Part shown: positions 43,886-53,331 of the stretch, in pieces
Numbering within the stretch: position 1 is the stretch's first letter
How the letters are laid out: the number at the start of each line of letters is the position of its first letter
Origin: Candidatus Binatia bacterium
GTDB taxonomy: Bacteria; Desulfobacterota; Binatia; UBA1149; JAJCZL01
Direction: 5' to 3'
Assembly: GCA_028278325.1 (NCBI GenBank)
Contig: JANQEO010000151.1
Coordinates: 62,001-126,000 of the forward strand
Length of the DNA: 64,000 nt
Notes under the pieces: generated by a model
The model's input: only the letters and a program-made list of their open reading frames with translations
Databases searched by the model: none
What the model was told of the DNA's origin: nothing
Translations under genes and position numbers: made by a program

Positions 43886-44701
43886 TCAGTTGCCCTTGAA
43901 GCGCGGTTCCCGCTTTTCCATGAACGCGCTGAACGCTTCCGCCAGGTCGTTGCTCAGCAGGAATGAAGAGTTCCACTGAGCGACGTGTTCCAGCCCGGCT
44001 TCGATACCGTGTTGCTCGGAGTATTGCAGCACGGTCTTGGTTCCTTGCACGGCGAGCGGCGAGTTGGCGGCGATTTCGCGGGCCATCTCTCGTGCAGCGG
44101 CCAGCAGTGAATCCTTGTCCTCGTAGACCTCGTTGACCAGGCCGGTCGCCAGTGCGCGCTCGGCACCGATCCGTTTGCCCGTGTAGGCCATCTCGCGCGC
44201 CATGCCTTTGCCGACGATACCGGAGATGCGTTGCAGGGTGCCGACATCGGCCACTATCGCGAGCTTCGTCTCCTTGATCGAGAAGGTAGCGTCACGCGTG
44301 CACAAACGGATGTCGCAGGCAGTGGTAAGATCCACGCCACCACCCACGCAGTGGCCGTGCACCGCGGCGATGACGGGCTTGCGCGATTTCTCAGGAGCAC
44401 TAATGCAGTCTTGCCAGTCACGAATGAGCTCATAGAGGCCCTTGTTCTTGACGGCGTCGCTGCCTTCTCGAGAAAGGGCTCCCATGGCCGACCCCAAATC
44501 GAGCCCGGCCGTGAAAGTCCGGCCTTCGGCCCACAACACGATCGCGTTGACGGAGTCGTCCGCGTCGAGTTCCTCGCAGGCGCGTCGAATCTCCTGGAAG
44601 AACTCCGGAGACATCGCGTTGAGACGGTCGGGGTTGTCGAGCACGATCTCTCCGACGGCGCCATCACGTTCGATTCGAATCAAACTGTACTCTTCAGTCA
44701 T
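43886..44701 (-). CDS. Dienoyl-CoA isomerase-like (crotonase family)
   Basis: 271 aa crotonase-fold protein. By eye closest to ECH1, delta-3,5-delta-2,4-dienoyl-CoA isomerase: oxyanion motif AEGRTFTAGLDLGSAMG, HGHCVGGGVDLTTACDIRL with the first acidic residue, SIKETKLA with the Glu, and VADVGTLQRI with the Asp that ECH1 uses. Ordinary hydratases lack that last Asp. Works on CoA esters of unsaturated fatty acids. Divergent from an M20 peptidase gene across 47 bases holding an inverted repeat. Confidence 0.85.
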   Translation of the reverse strand: MTEEYSLIRIERDGAVGEIVLDNPDRLNAMSPEFFQEIRRACEELDADDSVNAIVLWAEGRTFTAGLDLGSAMGALSREGSDAVKNKGLYELIRDWQDCISAPEKSRKPVIAAVHGHCVGGGVDLTTACDIRLCTRDATFSIKETKLAIVADVGTLQRISGIVGKGMAREMAYTGKRIGAERALATGLVNEVYEDKDSLLAAAREMAREIAANSPLAVQGTKTVLQYSEQHGIEAGLEHVAQWNSSFLLSNDLAEAFSAFMEKREPRFKGN

Positions 44702-44722
44702 GACTGGTTTCCCTTACAGGAC

Positions 44723-44748
44723 GATTAGTAGAACAATAACGACTAATC
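44723..44748. promoter_or_regulatory. Inverted repeat between isomerase and M20 genes
   Basis: Perfect arms GATTAGT (44723-44729) and ACTAATC (44742-44748) with 12 bases between. It abuts the M20 ATG and lies in a 47-base divergent gap, so it is a probable operator of an unlinked regulator. Confidence 0.45.
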
Positions 44749-46104
44749 ATGAGTGAGCCAATGCCGCCCGGAGAGACTCAACCCGACCTCGGAATCGACT
44801 GGCAGGAGTTGACGGAATACGCGACGTCCCTGCTATGTGAATACATCCGCATCAACACCACCAACCCGCCCGGTGGCGAGGAGGCAGGTGCGGTGTTCCT
44901 GCGCGATGCTTTGGCGAAGGAAGGTATATCTTCGCAGCTTCACGATGCAGGAGATTCACGCGTCTCGATCTCCGCGCGCCTGGAAGGCAGCGGTTCCGCC
45001 AAACCCATCGTGTTGCTTTCCCACATAGACGTCGTGCCGGTCGAGCCGGAACATTGGCATGTGGATCCCTTTTCCGGCGATATTGTCGAGGATGTGATCT
45101 GGGGCCGTGGAGCTCTGGACATGAAGGGCATGGCGGTCATGGAACTCATGGCCATGGTTCTGGCCAAGCGTCACCGCATCCGACTCGAGCGTGATATCGT
45201 GTTCCTGGCCGTCGCCGACGAGGAAGCCGGCGGCATGAAGGGCATCCATCACATCTGTGAGACGGCTCCGCATCTTCTGGACGCCGAATACATCTTCAAC
45301 GAAGGCGCCTACGGTTTCAGCGAGTTCATGGGTCGTCAGACCAAGATGTTCGGAGTCGCGCCCAGCGAGAAGAGCCCATGCTGGGTGAAGCTCGTTGCAA
45401 CGGGGCAGCCCGGGCATGCATCAGTTCCCCACGGAGACAACGCCGTGGCGAAACTTGTGAAGGCGTTGGGCCGTGTAGAAGCCCACGAGAGAAGGGCCAG
45501 GCTCACCCCGGCCGTCGAGGCAATGCTCTCGACCCTCAAGACTAACGGTTTCATGCCCGAAGAACTGAATCCCGGCGACCCGCAGACCCTCGAAACTCTG
45601 TCGTCAGTGGATGCGCATCTCGGAGCGATCACCCACGACACGGTCAACCTCACAGGCTTCCGTGCCGGCAAGAAGCACAACGTCATCCCCGGAACGGCAG
45701 AGGCCACACTGGACTGCCGTCTTTTGCCCGACACCAAGCCTGATGATTTCGTCGCGGAGCTGTCCGAAATCATCGACGACCCCGGCGTGAAGGTGGAAAG
45801 AGTACTGGAACACTATTCAGGTGCGTCGTCGTTGGACACTCCGGTGGTGAGCGTGATCGGGGAGGTGTTGAAGGAGATGTACGGCGAAGAGGCCATACTT
45901 CTGCCGCAACTGTGCCCGGCCTTCACCGACTCTCACGCCTATCGGAAGGCCGGCGGTCAGGCTTACGGATTCACGCCCTCGCTGCTGACACGCGAAGACC
46001 TCGCTACCATCCACGGTCACAACGAGCGTCTCAGCATCGCCAACCTTCGCATGGGAGCAAATGTGCTGTTCGAGGTGACGCGGCGTCTTGCCTGCCGCGG
46101 CTGA
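44749..46104 (+). CDS. M20 family metallopeptidase (ArgE/DapE-like)
   Basis: 451 aa. Zinc motifs of the M20 family: LLSHIDVVPVEPEHWHVDPF (HxD), WGRGALDMKGMAV with the bridging Asp, ADEEAGGMKG with the catalytic Glu and a Zn-binding Glu, and a late His region. A dimerisation lid lies from about residue 205 to 310. Hydrolyses amide bonds of acyl-amino acids or dipeptides in the cytoplasm. Upstream of dcd by 12 bases, so probably cotranscribed. Confidence 0.92.
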   Translation: MSEPMPPGETQPDLGIDWQELTEYATSLLCEYIRINTTNPPGGEEAGAVFLRDALAKEGISSQLHDAGDSRVSISARLEGSGSAKPIVLLSHIDVVPVEPEHWHVDPFSGDIVEDVIWGRGALDMKGMAVMELMAMVLAKRHRIRLERDIVFLAVADEEAGGMKGIHHICETAPHLLDAEYIFNEGAYGFSEFMGRQTKMFGVAPSEKSPCWVKLVATGQPGHASVPHGDNAVAKLVKALGRVEAHERRARLTPAVEAMLSTLKTNGFMPEELNPGDPQTLETLSSVDAHLGAITHDTVNLTGFRAGKKHNVIPGTAEATLDCRLLPDTKPDDFVAELSEIIDDPGVKVERVLEHYSGASSLDTPVVSVIGEVLKEMYGEEAILLPQLCPAFTDSHAYRKAGGQAYGFTPSLLTREDLATIHGHNERLSIANLRMGANVLFEVTRRLACRG

Positions 46105-46116
46105 GCGTTCCCGGCC

Positions 46117-46626
46117 ATGATTCTCACCCGCGACGTCATCCTTGCCGAGATGGCCGCCGGCAACATAAAGATCGACCCCTTCGGCGCCGACCAAGTCGGG
46201 CCGGCTTCTGTGGATCTGCACCTGGCCGATGAGATCCGCGTCATGAACCCTGATGTGGAATCCGTCGACGTCAGAGACGACGCGGATTACGCGGGAGTGA
46301 CCACGGTCAAGAAGCTCGACGAACCTTACGCGCTAGCCGACGGCGAAACCATACACGGAATCACAAGCGAACGGATTACTCTGTCGCCCAACATCTGCGC
46401 ATGGCTCGAAGGCCGTTCACGCTACGCGCGCCTCGGACTGATGATTCACGTCACTTCCGGCTTCGTGAATCCCGGTGTGGACAACCGTCAGGTCCTGGAG
46501 ATCTCGAATGTCTCGGGGCGTACGCTGATGATCCACGCCGGCACGCGTTTGTGCCAGATCGTCTTTCAGCGCACCGAGGGGAGCGCGGTGTACAAAGGGC
46601 GGTTTGCGAGCCAGGAAAAGCTCTAG
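46117..46626 (+). CDS. dcd: dCTP deaminase
   Basis: 169 aa. Landmarks of the trimeric dCTP deaminase/dUTPase fold: GPASVDLHLADEIRVM, ITLSPNICAWLEGRSRYARLG with the substrate-binding SR motif, and HVTSGFVNPGVDN. Makes dUTP for dTMP synthesis. It could be the bifunctional (dUTP-forming) type, since no such test is possible here. Its stop codon overlaps the stop of the convergent yqgE-type gene. Confidence 0.9.
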   Translation: MILTRDVILAEMAAGNIKIDPFGADQVGPASVDLHLADEIRVMNPDVESVDVRDDADYAGVTTVKKLDEPYALADGETIHGITSERITLSPNICAWLEGRSRYARLGLMIHVTSGFVNPGVDNRQVLEISNVSGRTLMIHAGTRLCQIVFQRTEGSAVYKGRFASQEKL

Positions 46627-47183
46627 TGGACTCCGGTGCTCGGCACCAAGGACTCAGGCTCGATGCCGAGGCGCCTCACGGCGACTTCCCAGAGTTTGTC
46701 GGCCGGGGTGTCGAAAATGAGATCTGCGTCAGCGTCGCTTGCAACCCAACTGCCTTGGCTGAGCTCCGACTTCAGTTGCTCCGGGCCCCAGCCGGCGTAA
46801 CCAAGTAGGAAACGAATCCTCTTTGGGGGCTCCTCAGCGAGATGACGAAGGGCATCGGTCCCCGAGGTCAGAAACACGCCGGGGATTATCTCGGTGCTGA
46901 GATCGCTGTCGAGATCGGCCACCGGTTCGTGCAGCACCCATCCCGTTTCCGGTTGCACCGGTCCACCGAGCCACGCGACTTCCCCGGGGTCGCCCTGCCA
47001 GTCAACACGGATGGATTCTAGAAGGTCGCCGAGCTGACTCTCTGCAGGCCGATTGACAACCAGGCCGAAGGAGCCGTCGTTGTCGTGGTGAATCATGAGA
47101 ACCACGCCGCGGTGGAAATTCGGGTCCGCGAGCTGGGGCATCGCGATGAGCAGGCCGGGTGCAACCTCGATCTCGGACTGCAT
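46623..47183 (-). CDS. yqgE: YqgE/AlgH family protein (UPF0301)
   Basis: 186 aa from the ATG at 47183; a TTG at 47219 is the only longer start. Recognised from LLIAMPQLADPNFHRGVVLM, FGLVVNRPAE, WLGGPVQPETGWVLHE and FLLGYAGWGPEQLKSEL. The family was linked to alginate regulation but its molecular role is unsettled. Convergent with dcd. Confidence 0.92.
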   Translation of the reverse strand: MQSEIEVAPGLLIAMPQLADPNFHRGVVLMIHHDNDGSFGLVVNRPAESQLGDLLESIRVDWQGDPGEVAWLGGPVQPETGWVLHEPVADLDSDLSTEIIPGVFLTSGTDALRHLAEEPPKRIRFLLGYAGWGPEQLKSELSQGSWVASDADADLIFDTPADKLWEVAVRRLGIEPESLVPSTGVH

Positions 47184-47333
47184 AAGCCAACGTGTAGCGC
47201 GATAGATGAGGTCGAGCAACCATGAATTTGATAGAGCGTCGCGGGCAGCGATAATCCAAGGTGATGGCGCGCCGACTGATGGCCGCCGGAGTGGAATGAG
47301 CAGACATAGTTACACGTCCGGACGGGGGTAGAG

Positions 47334-48302
47334 ATGCAATCTGGAATTCTGGTACCGCAGGGTTGGCGTTTGGATCTGGTCGGAGTCGAAGGCGCCGAGG
47401 CGAAGTGGAAGACCTTTGCCGACGTCAGCGTTTGCTTGGAACGCGATGGCTGGGAGTCACTTTGGGTCTACGACCACTTCCATACTTTCCCGCGAAAGCG
47501 AGTGGAGGCTACGTTCGAAGCGTGGACGATGATGTCGACTTTGGCGGCCATCACGTCCAAGCCTCGGCTCGGCCAGCTCGTGACCTGCGTCCAGTATCGT
47601 GAGCCTTCCTACCTGGCCAAGATTTCCTCATGTGTGGACGTCGCCAGCGGAGGCCGCCTCAATGTGGGTGTCGGCTCGGGGTGGTTCGAAGAGGAGTTCG
47701 GCGCTTACGGATACGACTTCCGCACTGTGCGCCAGCGCCTCGAAAGGCTCGAGGAAACACTACAGATCCTTCGCCTGCTGTGGAGCGAAGAGGTCGCCAG
47801 CTTCGAAGGCAAGCACTACAAGCTCGAGGAGGTCATCTGCGAGCCAAAGCCGCTCCAGTCCCCGCGGCCTCAGGTCTGGATAGGCGGACGGGGTCCCAAG
47901 GTCTTGCTGCGTCTCGTGGCCGAGTACGCGGATGTTTGGAACTTCAACGGTTCTCTCGCCGACTTCCCGGAATCGTTGGAGATCCTCAAGGGCCACTGCC
48001 GCGACGTCGGCCGGGATTTCGACGAGATCACGGTCACCGCCATGTCGGGTGGAATCGCTTACGACAATGACGACGAACTCGATTCGTTCTTCGAGCGCAT
48101 CCAGGCGCAGCAACTCAATCGCGACAACCTCATGGACTTCGTCAGTTGCAAGGGCTCGCGTGAGCAGTGCGCCGAATACCTTCGCGAATGGGAGAAGGCA
48201 GGTTGTGACGGCATGGTGTTCTTCTTCCAGGATATCGCGTCGGTGGGTTCCGGAGTTTCCCAGGCCGAAGTGTTCAAGCGCGACGTGCTCTCGCTGCTCT
48301 AG
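47334..48302 (+). CDS. LLM-class F420-dependent oxidoreductase
   Basis: 322 aa. Blocks: WESLWVYDHFHTFPRK, LGQLVTCVQYREPSYLAKISS, GGRLNVGVGSGWFEEEFGAYG and PQVWIGGRGPKVLLRLVAEYADVWNF. The GxGSGWxxxE form is typical of F420-dependent LLM oxidoreductases. Its stop codon overlaps the stop of the convergent protoporphyrinogen oxidase gene. Substrate unknown. Confidence 0.9.
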   Translation: MQSGILVPQGWRLDLVGVEGAEAKWKTFADVSVCLERDGWESLWVYDHFHTFPRKRVEATFEAWTMMSTLAAITSKPRLGQLVTCVQYREPSYLAKISSCVDVASGGRLNVGVGSGWFEEEFGAYGYDFRTVRQRLERLEETLQILRLLWSEEVASFEGKHYKLEEVICEPKPLQSPRPQVWIGGRGPKVLLRLVAEYADVWNFNGSLADFPESLEILKGHCRDVGRDFDEITVTAMSGGIAYDNDDELDSFFERIQAQQLNRDNLMDFVSCKGSREQCAEYLREWEKAGCDGMVFFFQDIASVGSGVSQAEVFKRDVLSLL

Positions 48303-49729
48303 TCCTCGGAGGCGAGGTAGGCGAGGATCGCTGCCGCGGCTTTCTCTCCGCTGTTGACGCAGTCGGGAATGCCCACACCCGAGTAGCCGGCGCCGGCAAG
48401 GTAGAGTCCGGGAAGTCCGGCCAGTGAAGACTCGATCTCGCCGAGAAGGTCGAGATGTCCGACCTGGTACTGGGGCATCGATTGCGGATACCGCGATACG
48501 ATCACTTCGCGTGGGGAACGAACGATGCCGAGAAGTTCGCGCAAGTCCGACAGCACCTCGCCAGTCAGTTCCGAGTCGCTCAACGCGATCTTGTCGGGGA
48601 ACAAGGCGCCACCGGCGAACGCCCTCAGCAAGACGCTGCCCGACGGTGCGCGGCCGGGGTACTTACGGCTGCTGTAGGTGCAGGCAAGCGTGGTGCGCTT
48701 CTGGGCCGCAGGCACGACGAATCCGAAGCCTTCGAGGGGGTTGGGTATGTCGCTCTCGTCGAAGACGAGGTTGATGGTGAGGGAGGAAGCGTAGGGGATG
48801 GCGGCGAGCCGGTGCGAGAGCTCCTCGCTCACGGACTCCACCAATGAAGACGATGCGAAGGCCGGCGTCGCCAAACACACGGCATCGGCCTCGAATTCGT
48901 TTCCTGCGGCTCTGACTCGCCAATGCCCGTCGGTTCTCGACAACTCCTCGGCCTCGGCGTTGGTGTGAATGCTGCCCTCGGGCAGCAGCTCGGCGAGGCG
49001 GCGCGGAAACTCTTCGAGCCCGCCCGCCAAAGACGTGAACAGACTGTAGCGCGGACCGGTCGCCGTACGCCCGCCCGTTGCTTCTCGTCTCATTGCTACC
49101 AGAAGGCTGCGATGGCGTTGCTCCATCTCGATGAAGCGCGGCATGGTCGCAGCCAGGCTCAGCCTCTCGGGGTCGGCGGTATAGATTCCCCCGGCCAGAG
49201 GCTGGGCGGCTTTCTCGAGCACCTCGCTTCCCAGCCTACGCCTCACGAACGATGCAAGGCTCTCGTCGGAAGTGTCCTTTCGTTTCGGGATCACGATATC
49301 GGCGGCAGCGCGCACTTTGCCCGCCAGGGTGAAAAGCGGCGTCGTCACCATCGGCCACAATCTGGTAGGCACCATGAACTCGAATCCCTCGGGAAGCGGC
49401 TGCAGGGTCGAGTCGATAGCGATGGCCGTTCCTTTGTTGCCGTCGATGGTTCCGACGAGGCGTTCGCCGAGTCCGACCTCCTCGCACAGCGCCCGCCCCC
49501 ACGGCTTGGCCGTGAGCATGGAGTCGGGTCCGAGTTCCATGACAAAGCCGTCCTGCCGGCGCGTACCGATGGTGCCGCCGACTCGATCGCCGGCTTCGAG
49601 CAGCTTGATGTCGACGGATCGTCCCGCGACTGCAGCCGACGTTCTCAACCGGTAGGCCGCGGCCAGACCGCTGATGCCGCCACCGACTACGACTACGCGA
49701 GGCGCGTTGTCGCCCGCGTGCTTCATCAT
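48299..49729 (-). CDS. hemY: Protoporphyrinogen oxidase (HemY type)
   Basis: 476 aa. FAD-binding motif VVVVGGGISGLAAAYRL at the N-terminus, GGTIGTRRQDGFVMELGPDS, and a C-terminal FAD block LYLAGAGYSGVGIPDCVNSG. An oxygen-dependent HemY-type enzyme making protoporphyrin IX. Its ATG overlaps the hemH stop (ATGA), so it is the third gene of hemDE-hemH-hemY. In many bacteria HemY acts in the coproporphyrin route; neighbouring HemH and no HemQ leave this open. Confidence 0.92.
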   Translation of the reverse strand: MMKHAGDNAPRVVVVGGGISGLAAAYRLRTSAAVAGRSVDIKLLEAGDRVGGTIGTRRQDGFVMELGPDSMLTAKPWGRALCEEVGLGERLVGTIDGNKGTAIAIDSTLQPLPEGFEFMVPTRLWPMVTTPLFTLAGKVRAAADIVIPKRKDTSDESLASFVRRRLGSEVLEKAAQPLAGGIYTADPERLSLAATMPRFIEMEQRHRSLLVAMRREATGGRTATGPRYSLFTSLAGGLEEFPRRLAELLPEGSIHTNAEAEELSRTDGHWRVRAAGNEFEADAVCLATPAFASSSLVESVSEELSHRLAAIPYASSLTINLVFDESDIPNPLEGFGFVVPAAQKRTTLACTYSSRKYPGRAPSGSVLLRAFAGGALFPDKIALSDSELTGEVLSDLRELLGIVRSPREVIVSRYPQSMPQYQVGHLDLLGEIESSLAGLPGLYLAGAGYSGVGIPDCVNSGEKAAAAILAYLASED

Positions 49730-50676
49730 GAGGCGTGTGTCTTGTCGGAATCGCCCCTGCCAAAGGCTTCACGGACCAGATCGGCGAGCATGGCGATGAA
49801 GCGAGGATGGTCGTTGACGGTCTTGGGCCTCACGAACTGCATGCCGACACTCTCCGCCGTTTGCCTGGCTTCGGTGTCGAGATCGTAGAGAACTTCGACG
49901 TGGTCGCTGAGGAAACCTATGGGCGTGACCACCGCGAGTTCGTGCCCCTTGGCCGCTGCGTGCTTGAGAGCATCGTTGATGTCGGGAGCGAGCCATCCGT
50001 CGTCACTGGCGCCGCTTTGGTAGGCCAACTCGTAAGCGGGTAAACCGAGTTCGAAGGCGACGAGTTCGGCGGTGCGGGCGAACTGCGTATCGTAAGGGCT
50101 GCCGGAGGCCATTCGCTCGGGAATGGAGTGGGCGGTGAAGATCCAGGCTGCTTCCTCGTGTTGCTCGGGGCTGAGCTGGTCGCAGGCCGATGCAATCCTC
50201 TCCACCGTTGCCTGGATGAAGCCTTGGTTGTCGTACCAGGAGCGTAGGTACTCGATGCGCGGAGCCGCCTCTCCGATGTTCTTTGCGGCGTCGTCCAGCG
50301 ATGCAACGTAGCGTCCGGTTGATGCAGGTCCCTCATGGGGCGTTAGAATGACGGCGATCACGCGTCGGATGCCGTCGTCGGTCATGGTGCGAACGACATC
50401 GTCGAGATAGGGATGCCAGTTGCGCATGCCGATATAGATCGGCAGCGGCAGACCGCGCTCGTCGAGTTGCTGCTCGAGCGCTTTGCCCTGCAGCCTGACG
50501 CAGCTGTTGTAGGGCGAGCCGCCCACGGCCTGGTAATGGGAGTAGACTTCTTCGAGGCGGTCCTCGGGAATGCCGGCCCGTCTGGCGATGCCCTCGAGAA
50601 AGCTGCGAACGTCGCTGAGCTTCCCCGGGGCACCGAAGCCGACCATCAGCACGGCCGTATCGGATCCCGTTGCCAT
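49726..50676 (-). CDS. hemH: Ferrochelatase
   Basis: 316 aa. MVGFGAPGKLSDVRSFL at the N-terminus, GMRNWHPYLDD, the invariant His in FTAHSIPERM (metal insertion), and PIGFLSDHVEVLYDLDTEA with the conserved Glu. Inserts Fe2+ into the porphyrin ring in the last or next-to-last haem step. Starts 9 bases after hemDE and overlaps hemY. A membrane-bound C-terminal helix is not seen, so it is probably soluble or peripheral. Confidence 0.94.
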   Translation of the reverse strand: MATGSDTAVLMVGFGAPGKLSDVRSFLEGIARRAGIPEDRLEEVYSHYQAVGGSPYNSCVRLQGKALEQQLDERGLPLPIYIGMRNWHPYLDDVVRTMTDDGIRRVIAVILTPHEGPASTGRYVASLDDAAKNIGEAAPRIEYLRSWYDNQGFIQATVERIASACDQLSPEQHEEAAWIFTAHSIPERMASGSPYDTQFARTAELVAFELGLPAYELAYQSGASDDGWLAPDINDALKHAAAKGHELAVVTPIGFLSDHVEVLYDLDTEARQTAESVGMQFVRPKTVNDHPRFIAMLADLVREAFGRGDSDKTHAS

Positions 50677-50685
50677 GAGCGGCGC

Positions 50686-52629
50686 CTATTTTGCGCTCAG
50701 CGTGTGCACCGCGTCAACCAAGGCAATGGCGTTGTCCACGGGCGTTGCGGGCAGGATGCCGTGGCCCAGGTTGAAGATGTGACCGGGCTTGCCGCCTACG
50801 TCATCGAGCACCTTCTCGGCCGTGTCGCGTATGTAAGCCGGCTCCGCGAACAGGGCCACGGGGTCGAGGTTGCCTTGTATGGCGACACCGGGGAAGCGCT
50901 CGAAGACAGGACCGATCTCTACACGATGATCTACGCCGAGCACGCTTGCACCGGCGCTCACCTGCAAGTCGAGCAGGGTAGCGGTGCCGGTGCCGAAGTG
51001 AATCACGGGCACGTCAGGCGGTAGTTTGGAGAACAACTCTGTCATGTGGGGAAGTACGTAGGTGCGGTAGTCGGCCGGCGACAGGCAGCCCACCCAGCTG
51101 TCGAAGACCTGCAAGGCCTGCGCGCCGGCGTCGACCTGGCACCGGAGGTAGTCGACAAGTGCACGGGTCAGAACCTTCATCAACGCATCCCACGCGCCTT
51201 TGTCGCGGTACATCAGGGTTTTGGTGGACACGTAGTTTCGTGAGCCGCCGCCCTCGATCATGTAGGACGCCAGCGTGAAAGGTGCTCCACAGAATCCGAT
51301 CAGCGGAACGTCTGCGTCGAGCTCGGCGCGCGTCAAACGGATGGCGTCGAACACGAAAGCCAGTTCTTCACTTGGCGTGATCTCACGAAGAGCGTCGACG
51401 TCGGCGCCGCTCTTGATGTTGCCGCTTATCGTCGGGCCTTCACCATGATCGTAGGCCAGACCGAGCCCCATGGGTTCGACGATGAGAAGAATGTCGGAGA
51501 AGATTATGGCCGCATCGACCCCCAGGCGTTCCTGCGCCGTAACGGTCACCTCCGCAGCGGCCTGCGGATTCTTGCACAACTCGGAGAAGGACAGGCGTGC
51601 TCTGACTTCGCGATACTCCTGCATGTAGCGGCCGGCCTGTCTCATCAGCCAGACAGGTGTGTACTCGGTCGCTTCTCCTCTGCATGCACGCATGAATACG
51701 CTCTGTTGAGCGTCGCCGGAGCCGGCCGGCCGCTCGCGGCGGGGCCGCACGATGCCGCTGCGTTTGTTGAGCAACAGCTCCGGGGCCCGCTGAGATGCTT
51801 CCTTTATAAGAGTGCCCAGTTTCGGGTGGGCGGGCTCGAGATCGACACTGATCCCCAGCTTGCGCAGATTCTCGGTGGCGACCGGGCCCACCGACGCGAC
51901 TATCAGTTCCGTCAGGGCCGATTTGAGTTCGTCCTCGACGCCATCGCCACGGGCCACCTCGAGAAGGTGGTGTATCTGGGTGGCGCTCGTCACCAGCATG
52001 ACGTCGGCCGTTCTCGCCAGGATCTGGCGGATGGCGTCTTTCAACGGGGCGAGGTCCTCGGGTAGAGCCCAGCGGTAGGCTGGCACGCAGGTCACCGAGG
52101 CGCCGGCGCTTTCCAACGCACGGGTGAGCTCGTCGTTGCTGATTCCGTACTCTTGGATGGCAACGCGAGCTCCCTGGAGTGCGACGCCTTCGTTGCTCTC
52201 TTCGAGCACGCCGACCATCTCTCGCCAGGTATTGGGCTCGGGCACGGTGATGACGACGGGCACTCCGAGCTCGCGCAGCGCAGCTACCGGCTTGGGGCCG
52301 CGGGCCACGACCGTAGTCTTGGCCAACGCTGCGGTCAGGTCGGCGCGGTCATGGCGGGTCTCCATGGCGGCGAACAGATAACGCGTGCCGACGCCGGTCA
52401 TGAAGATCACGATGTCGAAGCGTCCGGCCAGCAACGAATCGGCAAACTCCATGGCCGCCGGATTCTCTTCGATGGGGAGTTCGCGAAGAGTAGGCGCTTC
52501 GATGGGAATGCCGCCCGCTTTGGTAATGAGGCGGGAACTCTCACCCGCCATTCGACTCTCCAGTGCGACCACGCGCAGGCCGCCGAAGCCGCGGACTCCC
52601 CCTTCCTGAATCACTTGTTCGCGTGCCAT
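50686..52629 (-). CDS. hemDE: Fused uroporphyrinogen-III synthase (HemD) - uroporphyrinogen decarboxylase (HemE)
   Basis: 647 aa, one uninterrupted frame. Residues about 15-283 are HemD: RFDIVIFMTGVGTRYLF, VPAYRWALP, DVMLVTSATQIHHLL and LIVASVGPVATENL. Residues 284-308 are a basic linker (RPRRERP), and 309-647 are HemE: PVWLMRQAGRYMQEYREVR, IIFSDILLIVEPMGLGL and a C-terminal VHTLS. HemD closes hydroxymethylbilane to uroporphyrinogen III; HemE decarboxylates that product. HemD and HemE are normally separate proteins, so the fusion may channel the product. First gene of hemDE-hemH-hemY. Confidence 0.93.
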   Translation of the reverse strand: MAREQVIQEGGVRGFGGLRVVALESRMAGESSRLITKAGGIPIEAPTLRELPIEENPAAMEFADSLLAGRFDIVIFMTGVGTRYLFAAMETRHDRADLTAALAKTTVVARGPKPVAALRELGVPVVITVPEPNTWREMVGVLEESNEGVALQGARVAIQEYGISNDELTRALESAGASVTCVPAYRWALPEDLAPLKDAIRQILARTADVMLVTSATQIHHLLEVARGDGVEDELKSALTELIVASVGPVATENLRKLGISVDLEPAHPKLGTLIKEASQRAPELLLNKRSGIVRPRRERPAGSGDAQQSVFMRACRGEATEYTPVWLMRQAGRYMQEYREVRARLSFSELCKNPQAAAEVTVTAQERLGVDAAIIFSDILLIVEPMGLGLAYDHGEGPTISGNIKSGADVDALREITPSEELAFVFDAIRLTRAELDADVPLIGFCGAPFTLASYMIEGGGSRNYVSTKTLMYRDKGAWDALMKVLTRALVDYLRCQVDAGAQALQVFDSWVGCLSPADYRTYVLPHMTELFSKLPPDVPVIHFGTGTATLLDLQVSAGASVLGVDHRVEIGPVFERFPGVAIQGNLDPVALFAEPAYIRDTAEKVLDDVGGKPGHIFNLGHGILPATPVDNAIALVDAVHTLSAK

Positions 52630-52896
52630 GGTTCCGTCGTTGTTGGCGACGAATACCGATCGCTTTGACGCCGTGCGTCCTGCCGATCGGAATCGCCCTC
52701 AGGCCTGCTAAGGCCCGTCAAACTTGCAGGTTATCGCATCCGGCCGTCGACGCGACCAATAACGCATAACGCGACACGTCGAAGGGTGGAAAGAAACCGC
52801 TAACGCCATGCGAGCCTGTTGTGCTAGCCTTGGCGCCCTTGGAACCCCGTTGGTGTGAGGTCGGGCGGTTAAGGCCGGACGGCGGGAGGTAACCCA

Positions 52897-53331
52897 ATGA
52901 AAGTCAGTGATCTGATCAAACGCGATCACAAGGGCCTGCGGACGATAATTCCGGAGGCAACCATCAAGGAAGTCGTCGAACGTCTGGTCGAGTACAACAT
53001 CGGTGCTCTACCCGTGTGCGAGGAAGACAACGGTCTGTTGGTCGGCATCATCAGTGAGCGCGACATACTTCGGTTCTGTGCCGGCGAGCAGTTGGGCGAG
53101 ATCGAGGCGGTGGAAGTGCGCGAGGTCATGACGACGGATCTTATCGTGGGTGGGCTCGACGACGAGGTGGAGTCGGTGATGCAGGCGATGACGCGGCATC
53201 GAATCCGTCATCTCCCGATAGTCGAAGAAAGCGAACTCATCGGGATCATATCGATCGGCGACGTCGTCAAAGCTCAGCTCGACGCCTCGAGTGTCGAGAA
53301 CCGTTTCCTGCGGAACTACCTGTCGACCTGA
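52897..53331 (+). CDS. Two-CBS-domain protein
   Basis: 144 aa made of two CBS modules: residues 1-70 (PEATIKEVVERLVEYNIGAL, GLLVGIISERDI) and 75-135 (VESVMQAMTRHRIRHLPIV, LIGIISIGDV). Such small proteins bind adenine nucleotides (AMP, ATP, SAM) and act as energy or stress sensors. No catalytic domain is attached. GGGAGGT precedes the ATG. Its end overlaps the convergent AsmA-like gene by 16 bases. Confidence 0.9.
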   Translation: MKVSDLIKRDHKGLRTIIPEATIKEVVERLVEYNIGALPVCEEDNGLLVGIISERDILRFCAGEQLGEIEAVEVREVMTTDLIVGGLDDEVESVMQAMTRHRIRHLPIVEESELIGIISIGDVVKAQLDASSVENRFLRNYLST

